64,000 nt of DNA from an uncultured Lachnospira sp. (GCA_946186125.1 CAMHLZ010000012.1:1-64000), one strand, 5' to 3'; positions 39,816-50,630 are shown, counted from the first letter of the stretch. Translations and numbers: made by a program. The notes: generated by a model not told the origin, from the letters alone.

Positions 39816-39891
39816 TTTCTTCCCACACCTTTCACATTAAATTTCATTCCGCAGATGTTTGCAATCTGTGGCGCCTGCGGCGCACATTGAC

Positions 39892-39927
39892 GTGTAAAAA
39901 ATCATATATCAATATGATTTTTTACAC
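39892..39927 (-). terminator. 16-bp hairpin overlapping the 3' end of 39902..41119
   Basis: GTGTAAAAAATCATAT atca ATATGATTTTTTACAC. Confidence 0.65.
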
Positions 39928-41119
39928 TTGTGAAGATATATAAATTATCTTCATAGTTTTTTATATCAACTAAATCTCCTTTTTCTCTAAGGATCGTATT
40001 CTGTTGCGGATAGCCGAATATTTCTATATAATTATATTCTTTTCTCAGCAAACCCTTTTCAGAAGTTCCTGTAAAGATAAATACATCGCTCACCACATTT
40101 TCTAAATGCAGATTCTTGTCGAACTTAAATGCCCGTTTTGCCTTTTTTAAATCAACAAATTCATATCCGGTATCTTTTTTTACAGCAATATAAGGTTCAT
40201 TGCCTATTATAAATTTTTTCGTAAGATCATCCGGCTTTTCAACATTTTTATTAATGCAGTTTGTAATCATTTTTGTTTTCAAATCGTAAAATATGACTTC
40301 TTCTTCTCTTTTAATATTATTTATTTTCGAATATACGAAGTACTTTCCAATAACATCTATATACGGAAATGTTGATGTGTAAAATGCCCGGTCAATTTCA
40401 TCCATCGAAACGCTTTTCTGCATAATCAACATATCAGCAATTATCTGACTGATATTTGCAAAATATATACCTTCAACATGTACTTCATTCTCTGATAAAA
40501 TTCCAAAACGATTATCTTCAAGAAGTGAAACCCCTGTTTTTATTGCACAATGCGTTTCTGAAATAAGCATAATATCATCGATACCGTTGTCCGATATATT
40601 TTTGTCTGCTATAGAATAAAACTTTTGATTATTATTATTGTATAAAAAAGATTTAAATTCAAAAAAACCTGAATAGGTACCTATTCTATTTGATTTTCTG
40701 TACTCATGCTGAACAATCATATATGCTTCATTTAATACAAATATCTTTAATCTTTTTGAATTTAAATACATTGATAAATCATCTTCAAATGCGAAAACAC
40801 TTTCATATAATCCTGATATATAGTTATATCTCATCATCCGTATCTGATATTTTCCGTCATCATTAAGATCATAAGTAAAAAAATAAAGGAAGTCAGATTT
40901 AAAAGACAGATTCTTTATTATTCCCAAACTATATTTTTTTATCTCAGGGAGAATTTCTTTTCTTATATTGCTCTCAGTATCAAATAAAACATATTTTAGC
41001 TTAATTACTCCGGTCACTTCTTTTCCCGACTCTACTTCTTCCAATATAAGATTTTTACCGATTACCTTATTAGTACATTTACTATCTTTTACATTTTTTT
41101 TGAGAATTTTAATATCCAT
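39902..41119 (-). CDS. Hypothetical protein (beta-rich, propeller-like)
   Basis: 405-aa ORF on the same strand as neighbours; no motif recognised. Confidence 0.7.
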   Translation of the reverse strand: MDIKILKKNVKDSKCTNKVIGKNLILEEVESGKEVTGVIKLKYVLFDTESNIRKEILPEIKKYSLGIIKNLSFKSDFLYFFTYDLNDDGKYQIRMMRYNYISGLYESVFAFEDDLSMYLNSKRLKIFVLNEAYMIVQHEYRKSNRIGTYSGFFEFKSFLYNNNNQKFYSIADKNISDNGIDDIMLISETHCAIKTGVSLLEDNRFGILSENEVHVEGIYFANISQIIADMLIMQKSVSMDEIDRAFYTSTFPYIDVIGKYFVYSKINNIKREEEVIFYDLKTKMITNCINKNVEKPDDLTKKFIIGNEPYIAVKKDTGYEFVDLKKAKRAFKFDKNLHLENVVSDVFIFTGTSEKGLLRKEYNYIEIFGYPQQNTILREKGDLVDIKNYEDNLYIFTSVKNHIDI

Positions 41120-41134
41120 ATAGTTCCACTCCTA

Positions 41135-41977
41135 TTACGTTTCAATGTAATCTATCAGATAAAAATCTTCTTTCTTATTTGCAGTAAATAGTGTTCCGCA
41201 ATTTTTTCCATCCAGTATGTTATATATGTGATTAAGATCTTCTCCGTTTGCAATTACCATATTGGCACCGGAAAATGTTGCAATCTCAGCAGCAGCAAGT
41301 TTGGCACTCATGCCACCTGTTCCTACATTACTTCCTGATGTCTCTTTTCCCATCCCTTTCAGCTTGTCAGTTATTTCTGTAACGATATCTATAAATTCTG
41401 CATCCGGGTTTTCATTTGGATCATCTGTGAATAATCCGTCTATGTCAGATAACAGGATAAGAAGGTCTGCACCTATAACTGCAGCTACCATGGCTGAAAG
41501 TCTGTCGTTATCACCAAATTCTATCTCAAATGTTGAAACAGTATCATTTTCATTTACAATTGGTATAACTCCGAGTTTTAATAACTCTGCAAATGTGTTC
41601 TCAGCATTTTTTCTGCTTAAATTGTTAGTTATAGTATATTTTGTCATCAGAACCTGCGCTGCAACCTGTCCATACTCTGCAAAAAGTTTCTGATAAATCA
41701 TCATAAGCTGAGCCTGACCAATTGCTGCAAATGCCTGCTTCTCCGATAAAGTAGTATTATCAAAATCCGTCACATGCATCTTGATTCTTCCTACTGCAAT
41801 AGCTCCTGATGATACAAGAACGACTTCTTTTCCCTGATTATGTAAATCAGATATGATTCTGACTAGTTTTTCGAGTTTTGCAAGATTAATCCTTCCCGTC
41901 TCAGCGTGTGTAAGCGATGAGGAACCTATTTTTATTACTATTCTTTTGCTTTCTTTTAATTTTTCTCTATAATTCAT
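41135..41977 (-). CDS. proB: Glutamate 5-kinase
   Basis: IVIKIGSSSLTH, VLVSSGAIAVG, FGDNDRLSAMVA, GTGGMSAKLAAAEIA. Confidence 0.96.
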   Translation of the reverse strand: MNYREKLKESKRIVIKIGSSSLTHAETGRINLAKLEKLVRIISDLHNQGKEVVLVSSGAIAVGRIKMHVTDFDNTTLSEKQAFAAIGQAQLMMIYQKLFAEYGQVAAQVLMTKYTITNNLSRKNAENTFAELLKLGVIPIVNENDTVSTFEIEFGDNDRLSAMVAAVIGADLLILLSDIDGLFTDDPNENPDAEFIDIVTEITDKLKGMGKETSGSNVGTGGMSAKLAAAEIATFSGANMVIANGEDLNHIYNILDGKNCGTLFTANKKEDFYLIDYIET

Positions 41978-42046
41978 AATTTCTATTTGCCCTTCTGATA
42001 ATTCACGTTTTATATTACTACAAATTCTTTATTAAGTCACGTTTTT

Positions 42047-43630
42047 TTAAGAAAATGGTTTATATTTTGATGAAATCTTATCAAAAACTTTTATACCGTC
42101 CATAGCCGCAGACGTAATACCACCTGCATAACCCGCTCCTTCACCACATGGATATATGCCTTTTATATTACTTTCAAAATTTTCATCTCTTAAAATTCTT
42201 AACGGTGATGATGTTCTGCTCTCTACACCTGCCATTATAACATCACCTCTGTTGAAATCTTTTATTTTATTTGAAAAAAGTTCCATTCCTTCAACTATTG
42301 ACTCAGACATAAAGTCTGGTAAAACATTTCTTAAGTTTGCAAATGCATAACCACCTTTTATTGCCGGTCTTATTTCTCCAAATTCTTTACTCTCTATCCC
42401 ATCTTTAAAATCTTTATATAACTGGACAGGTATATTTCCATTTCCTTCTACGAATGCTTTTTCCTCAAGCCTTCTTTGAAATTCAACGCCTGCTAAAGGT
42501 CCGTCATTTTCAAAATCCTCCGGTGTGACTGAAACTATTATGGCACTGTTTGCATTTTCACCGTCACGTTTTCTGTAACTCATTCCGTTTACAGCAAGTT
42601 TGTTTTTTTCTGAAGAAGAATTGACAACAAATCCTCCCGGACACATACAAAACGAATAAACGCTTCTGCCATTTTCAAGATTTGTAACAACCTTATAATC
42701 TGCAGCCGGCAAAAATGTATTATCATCAGTCTTATACTGTGATAAATTTATCATTTTCTGCGGATGCTGCACCCTGACACCTATTGCAAAAGCTTTAGGT
42801 TCCATATATACACCCTTATCATGAAGCATTTTAAATGTATCCCTTGCACTGTGCCCCATTGCAAGTATCAGATGTTTACACTCCACAAGCTCTGAATGAT
42901 TTAATTCTATGAAACTAAGTCTGCCGTTTTTAATCTTTATATCTGTCAGACATGTATTAAATCTTACTTCTCCACCATTATTTATAATGTCTTCGCGCAT
43001 ATTTTTTACAACATTACATAATATATCAGTTCCAATATGTGGTTTGTTAACATATAGTATATCCTCAGGCGCACCAAATTTCACGAAAGTCTCAAGCACA
43101 AATCTGTTTCTGCCATATTTATCTTTTACAAGTGTGTTTAGTTTTCCGTCAGAAAACGTACCTGCTCCGCCCTCACCAAATTGAACGTTTGATTCTGTAT
43201 TTAAGACATTTGTATCCCAAAATTTCTGAACGGTTTTTTTTCTTTGTTCAACATCTTCTCCGCGTTCAATTAGAATCGGACGGTAACCCTTCTGTGAAAG
43301 AAGATATGCTGCATACATTCCGCATGGACCACTGCCTGCAACAACTATTCTGCTTTCGGGTTCTTCGGTGCCTTTTATCTCAGGCGAATATCTTACAATC
43401 TCCGGTCTTATCACATTTTTATTTTTTGAAAGTAACAGTTTTTCATTTTTAACTTTAAAATCTATAGCATAACTGAACTTCACATCACCTTTTCTTGCAT
43501 CAATTGATCTTTTAAAGATATGATATTCGAGCAATTCGTCTTCTTTTAGTTTTATATGCTTTAATAATTCTTTTTTTATTTCTTCCTCAGAATGTCCCGG
43601 TCTGAGTTTAATCTGATTTATTCTTAACAT
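42047..43630 (-). CDS. FAD-dependent dehydrogenase/oxidoreductase
   Basis: RIVVAGSGPCGMYAAYLLSQKGYRPILIERG; FGEGGAGTFSDGKLNT; YPCGEGAGYAGGITSAAMDGIK. Confidence 0.92.
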   Translation of the reverse strand: MLRINQIKLRPGHSEEEIKKELLKHIKLKEDELLEYHIFKRSIDARKGDVKFSYAIDFKVKNEKLLLSKNKNVIRPEIVRYSPEIKGTEEPESRIVVAGSGPCGMYAAYLLSQKGYRPILIERGEDVEQRKKTVQKFWDTNVLNTESNVQFGEGGAGTFSDGKLNTLVKDKYGRNRFVLETFVKFGAPEDILYVNKPHIGTDILCNVVKNMREDIINNGGEVRFNTCLTDIKIKNGRLSFIELNHSELVECKHLILAMGHSARDTFKMLHDKGVYMEPKAFAIGVRVQHPQKMINLSQYKTDDNTFLPAADYKVVTNLENGRSVYSFCMCPGGFVVNSSSEKNKLAVNGMSYRKRDGENANSAIIVSVTPEDFENDGPLAGVEFQRRLEEKAFVEGNGNIPVQLYKDFKDGIESKEFGEIRPAIKGGYAFANLRNVLPDFMSESIVEGMELFSNKIKDFNRGDVIMAGVESRTSSPLRILRDENFESNIKGIYPCGEGAGYAGGITSAAMDGIKVFDKISSKYKPFS

Positions 43631-43653
43631 TGTACACTCACATTTCTCCATCA

Positions 43654-44853
43654 CTAACAATTCATTCCTGCAATATACCCCGTTGACCACGCCCATTGCA
43701 GATTGTAACCGCCACACAAACCATCTACATCAATCACTTCGCCGGTTATGTAGAGATTGTTTATAATCTTTGATTCCATCGTCAGGCTGTTGATATCATT
43801 TACATCTACTCCGCCTGTAACGACCTGTGCATGTTCATAATCTCCGGTTGCTTTTACAGTAACACTAAATTCTTTTAATGTATCGGTCAACTTATCCATC
43901 TGTCGTTTTTTTATGTCATATACTGACAAATCTCCTGATATTCCCGTATGCTTTAATATTACGTCTGCCAGTTTTTGATTTATAAGCCCATATAACTTCT
44001 GTCTTATATTCAATTCATTTCCATACAATAATTTATTTAAAGTTTTCCTGTCTATCTCGGGTAAAAAATCAACACCGACAGTTACTTTTCTGTTTTTATG
44101 TAAAGCAATTGCTGCAAATCTGCTTACCTGAAAAGCAGGTATTCCTGATACACCATAATCTGTAAGCTGAAGTTCTCCCGTATCTTTTGCGACTGATTTA
44201 TCTTCTATATATAATTCTACTTTTGCGTCAACCCTGATTCCTTTTAGCTCTTTAAATATTTTTTCTTTACAATACAAAGCTGTAAGTGCCGGCAATGGTT
44301 TATTAATTGAATGACCAAGTTTTTCCAAAATTTTGTATCCTGAGCCATCCGAACCTGTTTTTTTATAAGTCATTCCACCTGTACTTACAATAACGCTTCT
44401 GCTTTTTATTATTTTATCCGGACATTTTATATTAAATATTTCGCCATTCTTCTTTATATCCATACATTCAGTGTCATACATTAGTTCCACGCTGTTGTTT
44501 TTTAATAATGTTACCAGCAAATCTCTGAGGGATACCGCCTGATTTGAACGTGGATAAAGGTATCCGTTTTTTTCTTTTGTAAGCATTCCGTTTTTTTCTA
44601 AAAATTCCGTCATATCTTTCTGTGAAAACTCATTTAGAACAGATTCTACGAACTTCATATTTTTACAATGATAATTCTCAAGTCCCTGGTTTTTGTTTGA
44701 ATAATTACAACGTCCATTTCCTGTAGCAAGTATTTTTTTTCCGGGTTGCTCCCTATGTTCGACTATGATTACTTTTTTTCCGTTTTGCGAGGCTATAATT
44801 CCGGCCATCATACCGGAAGCTCCTGCTCCAATGACTGTTACATCATATAGCAT
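43654..44853 (-). CDS. HI0933/YhiN-family flavoprotein
   Basis: VTVIGAGASGMMAGIIA, KKILATGNGRCNYSN, GEVIDVDGLCGGYNLQWAWSTG. Confidence 0.93.
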   Translation of the reverse strand: MLYDVTVIGAGASGMMAGIIASQNGKKVIIVEHREQPGKKILATGNGRCNYSNKNQGLENYHCKNMKFVESVLNEFSQKDMTEFLEKNGMLTKEKNGYLYPRSNQAVSLRDLLVTLLKNNSVELMYDTECMDIKKNGEIFNIKCPDKIIKSRSVIVSTGGMTYKKTGSDGSGYKILEKLGHSINKPLPALTALYCKEKIFKELKGIRVDAKVELYIEDKSVAKDTGELQLTDYGVSGIPAFQVSRFAAIALHKNRKVTVGVDFLPEIDRKTLNKLLYGNELNIRQKLYGLINQKLADVILKHTGISGDLSVYDIKKRQMDKLTDTLKEFSVTVKATGDYEHAQVVTGGVDVNDINSLTMESKIINNLYITGEVIDVDGLCGGYNLQWAWSTGYIAGMNC

Positions 44854-44872
44854 TTTTATATCAACCCTTTCT

Positions 44873-45478
44873 TTAGCTGGTAATTGTTTCAAGATATTTA
44901 TACAGACTATCCAGATCTTTTACATGTACACCTTCAAGCACTTTATTTCTGTCATAAGTCTCTAATTCCTGTGCACCTATTCCCGTTTCAAGATATAACG
45001 TTTCTTTATCTCCTTTATAAACCTTTACTTCATTTTCATCCATCAAAATCCAGTATCCGGATGGTTTTTCTATCGTTTTTCTTATAACAATACCTGACGT
45101 TGAAAATGAAATGAGCTGAATGTTTTTAAGATTGTTTTCACTATTGCTGCTTAAATAGTTTTTTAAATATTCTACAAGTTCTTCCCTGTTCATTCCAATA
45201 TAATCGGCCGGCAATGCTGGTTCTGTATTTGTAATTTTACCGGTCTCGCTATCATATGTCTCAAGAATATATTTTGTATCTTTGCTCACTAAAGCAGAAT
45301 CAGTATTAGCTGCCTCACGGGTGTTATCTAAAACTGCCGGGTTCTCATTTATTGTTCTGTCAATTGTTCTTACATCATTGTTTATATTGTTTTTTGCGTA
45401 ATAATAGCATCCATAATATGCCATTACAAAAACAAAAGCCAGAAATCCAAAACCTGCACCATATAATAATTTTTTCAT
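44873..45478 (-). CDS. Membrane-anchored hypothetical protein, BofC-C-like C-terminus
   Basis: N-terminal TM; GYWILMDENEVKVYKG...DLDSLYKYLETITS. Confidence 0.5.
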   Translation of the reverse strand: MKKLLYGAGFGFLAFVFVMAYYGCYYYAKNNINNDVRTIDRTINENPAVLDNTREAANTDSALVSKDTKYILETYDSETGKITNTEPALPADYIGMNREELVEYLKNYLSSNSENNLKNIQLISFSTSGIVIRKTIEKPSGYWILMDENEVKVYKGDKETLYLETGIGAQELETYDRNKVLEGVHVKDLDSLYKYLETITS

Positions 45479-45550
45479 AGCTTCCCCCTTAAATCATGTT
45501 TTTATTATCATAATTAAAGTATCAGCCATTTTCATAATTTTATACAGATT

Positions 45551-45934
45551 TTACAGCACAAATGCTTCCGGCAAAAGTTCACCTAATGTATATTCTTTTG
45601 TTCCTTTGTCTTTATCATGAACAACTATGATACCGTCATTATCCATAAATTCAGATAAAAATTGTCGGCATATTCCACACGGATATGTAAATTTATTACT
45701 GTCAGATACAATCACCATCATTTTAATTTTTTTATGTCCTTCAGAAACTGCCTTTAAAGCACATGTTCTCTCAGCGCATATTGTTGCCCCGTAAGATGCA
45801 TTTTCAACGTTACATCCTGTAAATACACTTCCATCTTCAGTAACTAATGCTGCACCGACTTTAAAATGCGAATACGGAGAATATGAGTATTTACTCGCTT
45901 TATATGCTAATTCTACAAGTTTTTCTTTATCCAT
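45551..45934 (-). CDS. cdd: Cytidine deaminase
   Basis: YSPYSHFKVGAALV, GCNVENASYGATICAERTC, PCGICRQFLSEF. Confidence 0.97.
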   Translation of the reverse strand: MDKEKLVELAYKASKYSYSPYSHFKVGAALVTEDGSVFTGCNVENASYGATICAERTCALKAVSEGHKKIKMMVIVSDSNKFTYPCGICRQFLSEFMDNDGIIVVHDKDKGTKEYTLGELLPEAFVL

Positions 45935-45938
45935 AATA

Positions 45939-46439
45939 TCAATCCCTCAATATTCCAACAGACTCTAATATCTGTCTTTGCATGGCTTCCATCTCTTTTC
46001 GCTCTTCTTCTTCCTCGTGGTCATATCCAAACAGATGAAGCATACTGTGTGCTACTAAAAATGCAAGTTCTCTCCTTTTTGAATGTCCATACTCCTCTGC
46101 CTGTGAATATACCTTATCAATTGAAATCACGATATCTCCAAGCAGTAATTCTCCCGTCTCCGGATTAAAATAATCCCCGGCATCATTCTCAAGTATATCG
46201 AAATCTCCCGGTTTATCATATTCAATCATCGGAAATGATAATACATCTGTAGGTCTGTCTATACCTCTGTGCTCTTTATTTATTTTATGTATCTCGTCGT
46301 TATCAGTAATTGTCACGCAAATCTCCGTTTCATATGTACATTCGATAAAATCAAGAGACTCACATATTACCATTTTAATAGTATCTTCATAGTTAAAATC
46401 AAACTCTTTTTCCGTTTCTTTTTCAATATAAATACTCAT
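45939..46439 (-). CDS. ybeY: Endoribonuclease YbeY
   Basis: TDVLSFP, LGDIVIS, HSMLHLFGYDHE. Confidence 0.96.
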   Translation of the reverse strand: MSIYIEKETEKEFDFNYEDTIKMVICESLDFIECTYETEICVTITDNDEIHKINKEHRGIDRPTDVLSFPMIEYDKPGDFDILENDAGDYFNPETGELLLGDIVISIDKVYSQAEEYGHSKRRELAFLVAHSMLHLFGYDHEEEEERKEMEAMQRQILESVGILRD

Positions 46440-46441
46440 TT

Positions 46442-47617
46442 CTAACGTCCTTTTCCACATAATATTTCTGAAAATGTCTTTTTTATTTCCTTATATTCAA
46501 TCAGATTAAGACCTGATTCATCTAATAGTCCACTATCAAGTCTTAATGACATAACATTATCTATTATCTTTAATTCTTCCATTTTCCTGCCTATCTTTGA
46601 CATATACTCTTTTGTAGAAATGATTGTGTCTGCTAATAACACTATAGCTGCCTCTTTACTCTGGGGAATCCTAAGCTTTCCGTTATGTTCTTCAATTATA
46701 TCGAGAATTTCTTTTGGAACATCATTTTCCCTTGCTATCACAACCCCGGCCTGTACATAATTATTGCTAAATGCTTTTCCGATGTCATGATACATAGCTC
46801 CTGCCCTTGCAAGCATTGCATCAGCATTAATCGAAATAGCGGCAGCAGCTGATAAATCAGCAACCTCTAAAGTGTGATAATATATTCTTAACGAATTATC
46901 TCTTAATTCCTTCATAGGTGGAAAATCGTCTTTTATAAATTCAATGTATTTTTTCTCTTTAGCCGGTTTTTTCCTTATATTAATCAATTTTAACATTATT
47001 ACACATGCAAAACACATAGCAATAGTAATAATTATTGCAGCGGATCTTTGCAGTATTATAAAATAATCTATGAATCCTTTGATATAATATAACCTTAAAA
47101 CCTCTAAAATAGCAAATACTGCATAATATGCTACAAATGATTTGATGATGTTTTCCATATTATTCATAAAGTCAGTTAAAAGGCATCCAAGCACCCCTAA
47201 TACAATTGATACCATAAATATTTTCACATCGCCCTTATTTAATATAAAGCTATAAGACATGCAATATAGTAAATGAAAGACTATTCCACAATATGGCTTA
47301 TATATAATCGATATCAGCATAGCAGGCATACAAATCGGAACCAGATATTGAGGCATATGCACAAATATTACCTGAGTTGCCATCAGCGCAGCATATAACA
47401 CAGCTACCACAAAAGAACCTGCCGTGACAGCCGAGTATCTGTCAATACATATGCAAAACGCTACTGACATAAAAAGGCAATATGTCAGCAATGCTACTTT
47501 TTCGTAATGAAAATATGGCATAATTAAAATATAATTTCCGCATAATACCATTGTATATACAAGTATTATCATTAGTATTATGATTTTAGTTTTTTTTGTG
47601 TTTTTCATATTCTTCAT
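46442..47617 (-). CDS. HDIG-domain membrane protein (7TM-HD type)
   Basis: Multi-TM N-terminus; YYHTLEVADLSAAAA...AGAMYHDIGKAFSNNY; between phoH and ybeY. Confidence 0.85.
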   Translation of the reverse strand: MKNMKNTKKTKIIILMIILVYTMVLCGNYILIMPYFHYEKVALLTYCLFMSVAFCICIDRYSAVTAGSFVVAVLYAALMATQVIFVHMPQYLVPICMPAMLISIIYKPYCGIVFHLLYCMSYSFILNKGDVKIFMVSIVLGVLGCLLTDFMNNMENIIKSFVAYYAVFAILEVLRLYYIKGFIDYFIILQRSAAIIITIAMCFACVIMLKLINIRKKPAKEKKYIEFIKDDFPPMKELRDNSLRIYYHTLEVADLSAAAAISINADAMLARAGAMYHDIGKAFSNNYVQAGVVIARENDVPKEILDIIEEHNGKLRIPQSKEAAIVLLADTIISTKEYMSKIGRKMEELKIIDNVMSLRLDSGLLDESGLNLIEYKEIKKTFSEILCGKGR

Positions 47618-48557
47618 AAGCCTTTACTATTTTTTGTACTAACGGATGTCTTACAACATCTTGATTTGTTAATTGAACAAATGATACTTCATCTATATTT
47701 TTTAATACTTTCATGGCCGTATCAAGTCCGGAAACGGTCCCCTTGGGTAAATCTTTTTGCGTGAGGTCACCTGTAACTACAACTTTCGAACCAAATCCAA
47801 TTCTGGTAAGAAACATTTTCATCTGCGCGGGCGTAGTATTCTGCGCCTCATCAAGAATGATATATGCGTTATCAAGTGTTCTTCCTCTCATATAAGCAAG
47901 TGGAGCTACCTCTATAAGTCCTTTTTCAGAATTACTGATAAAGCTTTCTGCTCCCATAATCTGATACAATGCATCATAAAGAGGTCTGAGATAAGGGTCT
48001 ACCTTGCTCTGTAAATCTCCCGGCAGAAATCCAAGGTTTTCTCCCGCTTCTATAGCCGGTCTTGTAAGTATAATTCTGTTTACTTCATTATTCTTGAATG
48101 CTGTAATCGCCATTGCCATCGCAAGATAGGTCTTTCCTGTTCCTGCCGGTCCTATACCAAATACAATCATTTTATCCCGGATTTCGTCAACGTATTTTTT
48201 CTGCCCTGTTGTCTTTGGTTTTACCGGCTTGCCACTTATTGTACGGCAGATGATTTCCTTATCAAGCTCCGTCATCGCAGACGTATTACCTTCCATCGAC
48301 AGACTTAACGCATAATTTACATTTTGTTCGGTAATCGTATTGCCTCTTTTTGATAATTCTATCAGCTCATTAAATACTTCTTTAGCCCTCGAAGCACTAA
48401 CTTCCGTACCTATTATCTTTAATTCTGAATCTCTTGCTATGACTGTCACATGCAATGTCTTTTCTATTATTTTTAAATTCTTATCAAATTGACCAAAAAC
48501 ATTTTGTTCATGCCCCGCCGGTATATCCATAATACTTTCAATCACGCTCATTATCAT
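47586..48557 (-). CDS. phoH: PhoH-family ATPase
   Basis: FGIGPAGTGKTYLAMAMA, RPAIEAGENLGFLPGDLQSKVDPYLRPLYDAL, LDEAQNTTPAQMKMFLTRIGFGSKVVVTGD. Confidence 0.96.
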   Translation of the reverse strand: MIMSVIESIMDIPAGHEQNVFGQFDKNLKIIEKTLHVTVIARDSELKIIGTEVSASRAKEVFNELIELSKRGNTITEQNVNYALSLSMEGNTSAMTELDKEIICRTISGKPVKPKTTGQKKYVDEIRDKMIVFGIGPAGTGKTYLAMAMAITAFKNNEVNRIILTRPAIEAGENLGFLPGDLQSKVDPYLRPLYDALYQIMGAESFISNSEKGLIEVAPLAYMRGRTLDNAYIILDEAQNTTPAQMKMFLTRIGFGSKVVVTGDLTQKDLPKGTVSGLDTAMKVLKNIDEVSFVQLTNQDVVRHPLVQKIVKAYEEYEKHKKN

Positions 48558-49776
48558 TATTTCCTTCCATTTGTTGACTGCTGTTTATAATTTGCCGTTT
48601 TCCAATCTCCTCAACAGCAATAATATTTCCTTTTGAAATACATTTTTCACCAGCAATCTCTATTGTAACATTATTTTTTATATTTTGAACCCCCTTTTCT
48701 TCTAATTTTCCCAAAAAATACGCTAATCTGCTTTTCATCAATTCTGATATCTCATCATCAGTATATTCTTTTTCAACTTCTTCATACTCTCTATAATTAT
48801 ATTTTATCCTATATACCGGCAAATAATAATTTGTAAATAAATATAATTGACTATAATCTGCTATAATGTCATATTTTTCATATCCAAAAGGAAAACCTGT
48901 CAGATTCAGGTTGTGATTACCTATTTTAAATGTAAACGCTATTCTTTTTCTTCCTGAATATTGTTTTTCATTGTATTTCATGCTCATTTCGTCTCTATAA
49001 GGATACACAACTTTTCCGTATACAGATGCATCGGCTGATACATAATCCTGACTAAGAAGTTCACCACTGTCACCGTAAATATTCACAATGCCACTTACTA
49101 AAATATCGCCTTTTTTTACATCTTCTCCTGTTTTTATCAATGGTGTCCCACTTCTCGTCACTATCGATTCTATGTATGCCGGCTTTTCTGCAACGATATC
49201 ACACGGAGCCGTATTATTTTGATGGTATTCACGGTCATTGTTCTCTTTTATATGTATTATAAGTCTCGTTCCTTTTAATTCTACGGACACCCATGTAATG
49301 TCCGTAAACTTTTTTCTTAAGTACAATTCTATTTTTGATCCGTTGACATCCTTACATCGCATTCCAAAACTCACATTCTCTGTCTTAAGAGCTTTTACAA
49401 TTCTGTCTTCTGTAATCTTTTTGTTTCCATCAACGGCAATGTTCCAGACATATATCGACATAATCCATACTATCAGCATACATATACAAATTCCCGGTAT
49501 AAATAAATATCTTTTTTTGTATTTTTTGAATATAAAATGTAATCCATATTTTTTTAATATTTTAATTTTGCAATAAGTTTTATGCCTTAAATCCAATATT
49601 TTACCAATATTTTCCACAGCTATGTATAGTGTAATAGAATTATCTCTTTGATGACATATATTCCATATTTTCATCTTATGGTTGTTACACAGATTTAAAA
49701 ATCTCTCTTTATTGATACCGGATATACTTATGATTATATATCCACGGATCCATCTGTATATATATTCCATAACCAC
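48538..49776 (-). CDS. yqfD: Sporulation protein YqfD
   Basis: WIRGYIIISISG...ERFLNLC; KKRYLFIPGICICMLIVWIMSIYVWNI; position upstream of phoH and after yqfC-like ORF. Confidence 0.9.
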   Translation of the reverse strand: MVMEYIYRWIRGYIIISISGINKERFLNLCNNHKMKIWNICHQRDNSITLYIAVENIGKILDLRHKTYCKIKILKKYGLHFIFKKYKKRYLFIPGICICMLIVWIMSIYVWNIAVDGNKKITEDRIVKALKTENVSFGMRCKDVNGSKIELYLRKKFTDITWVSVELKGTRLIIHIKENNDREYHQNNTAPCDIVAEKPAYIESIVTRSGTPLIKTGEDVKKGDILVSGIVNIYGDSGELLSQDYVSADASVYGKVVYPYRDEMSMKYNEKQYSGRKRIAFTFKIGNHNLNLTGFPFGYEKYDIIADYSQLYLFTNYYLPVYRIKYNYREYEEVEKEYTDDEISELMKSRLAYFLGKLEEKGVQNIKNNVTIEIAGEKCISKGNIIAVEEIGKRQIINSSQQMEGNNDNERD

Positions 49777-49777
49777 C

Positions 49778-50029
49778 TCATAATAACATGATTTTTTTTA
49801 AACTTCCTTTTATCTTCATATCGTTTTCATTAAAATATTCAATTTTTAATGAATCACCTGTGATTTTTATTTTTCCGTCTTTTGTATTTAATATCAGACT
49901 ATTCTCATCATACTCAATGATGCTCTTATAGTTTTCAATTATCCCCTCATATTTTCCGGTTATATGCAATAACGGCGCTCCATAACACACATCTCTTGGT
50001 AACATAAGTTTGTCAACTATAGGATTCAT
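49778..50029 (-). CDS. YabP/YqfC-family sporulation protein
   Basis: LPRDVCYGAPLLHITGKYEGIIENYKSIIEYDENSLILNTKDGKIKITGDSLKIEYF. Confidence 0.88.
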   Translation of the reverse strand: MNPIVDKLMLPRDVCYGAPLLHITGKYEGIIENYKSIIEYDENSLILNTKDGKIKITGDSLKIEYFNENDMKIKGSLKKIMLL

Positions 50030-50100
50030 TCTTTCACCTTCATTATAAAGATATCTTAATATATGATTTAATGCTTATCTACTATACCAGAAGTGTTTGT

Positions 50101-50150
50101 AAAAAAAGTGACTGTTCATTAACGATTAATATCGCTAACGCAACAGTCAC
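50101..50150 (-). terminator. rpsU terminator
   Basis: Minus strand GTGACTGTT...AACAGTCAC followed by T7, with a nested TTAGCGAT/ATCGTTAA stem. Confidence 0.8.
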
Positions 50151-50159
50151 TCTCGCACA

Positions 50160-50336
50160 TTAATTATATTTACGTTTTCTTGCTGCTTCAGACTTTTTCT
50201 TACGCTTCACGCTTGGCTTCTCGTAATGTTCTCTCTTACGAATTTCCTGCTGAATGCCTGCCTTTGCACAGTTTCTCTTGAATCTGCGTAAAGCACTATC
50301 TAAAGACTCGTTTTCTTTAACGATTACATTCGACAT
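50160..50336 (-). CDS. rpsU: 30S ribosomal protein bS21
   Basis: Translated by hand: [58 protein letters not shown]. Not in the supplied ORF track. Confidence 0.97.
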   Translation of the reverse strand: MSNVIVKENESLDSALRRFKRNCAKAGIQQEIRKREHYEKPSVKRKKKSEAARKRKYN

Positions 50337-50572
50337 AGACTCACACCTAACCTCCCTCCAGTTGTGGAATGTGCATAATACAACTGTTTGGGTATTTTTT
50401 TTGCACTGAAAGATATTATATCACATTTTTATAATACGTCAAGTGTATTTTTCAATGTAGTAACTGTCCATTGAATGGACACAAACTTTATCAACAAAAA
50501 CTATTGAATTATTACAATATCAGTGTTATATTCTATATGAAAGACTTGGTCACTCAAAGTGCTCCTTTTATC

Positions 50573-50629
50573 ATTAAATCAAAAACCACATCTCCTGAGC
50601 GCAACAGGGGATGTGGTTTTTGATTTAAT
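50573..50629. repeat. Long perfect hairpin (20-bp stem plus inner CCTG/CAGG)
   Basis: ATTAAATCAAAAACCACATC (50573-50592) / GATGTGGTTTTTGATTTAAT (50610-50629). Confidence 0.9.
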
Positions 50630-50630
50630 C

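Noticed and set aside
12000-50000. Numerous plus-strand ORFs of 60-155 aa opposite core genes
   Set aside because: Antisense to well-supported CDSs, low-complexity Ser/Phe/Ile-rich translations, no RBS; typical shadow ORFs.
50537-50623. 28-aa ORF MKDLVTQSAPFIIKSKTTSPERNRGCGF through the long hairpin
   Set aside because: No ribosome-binding site, and the sequence is dominated by the inverted repeat; an RNA role is more plausible.
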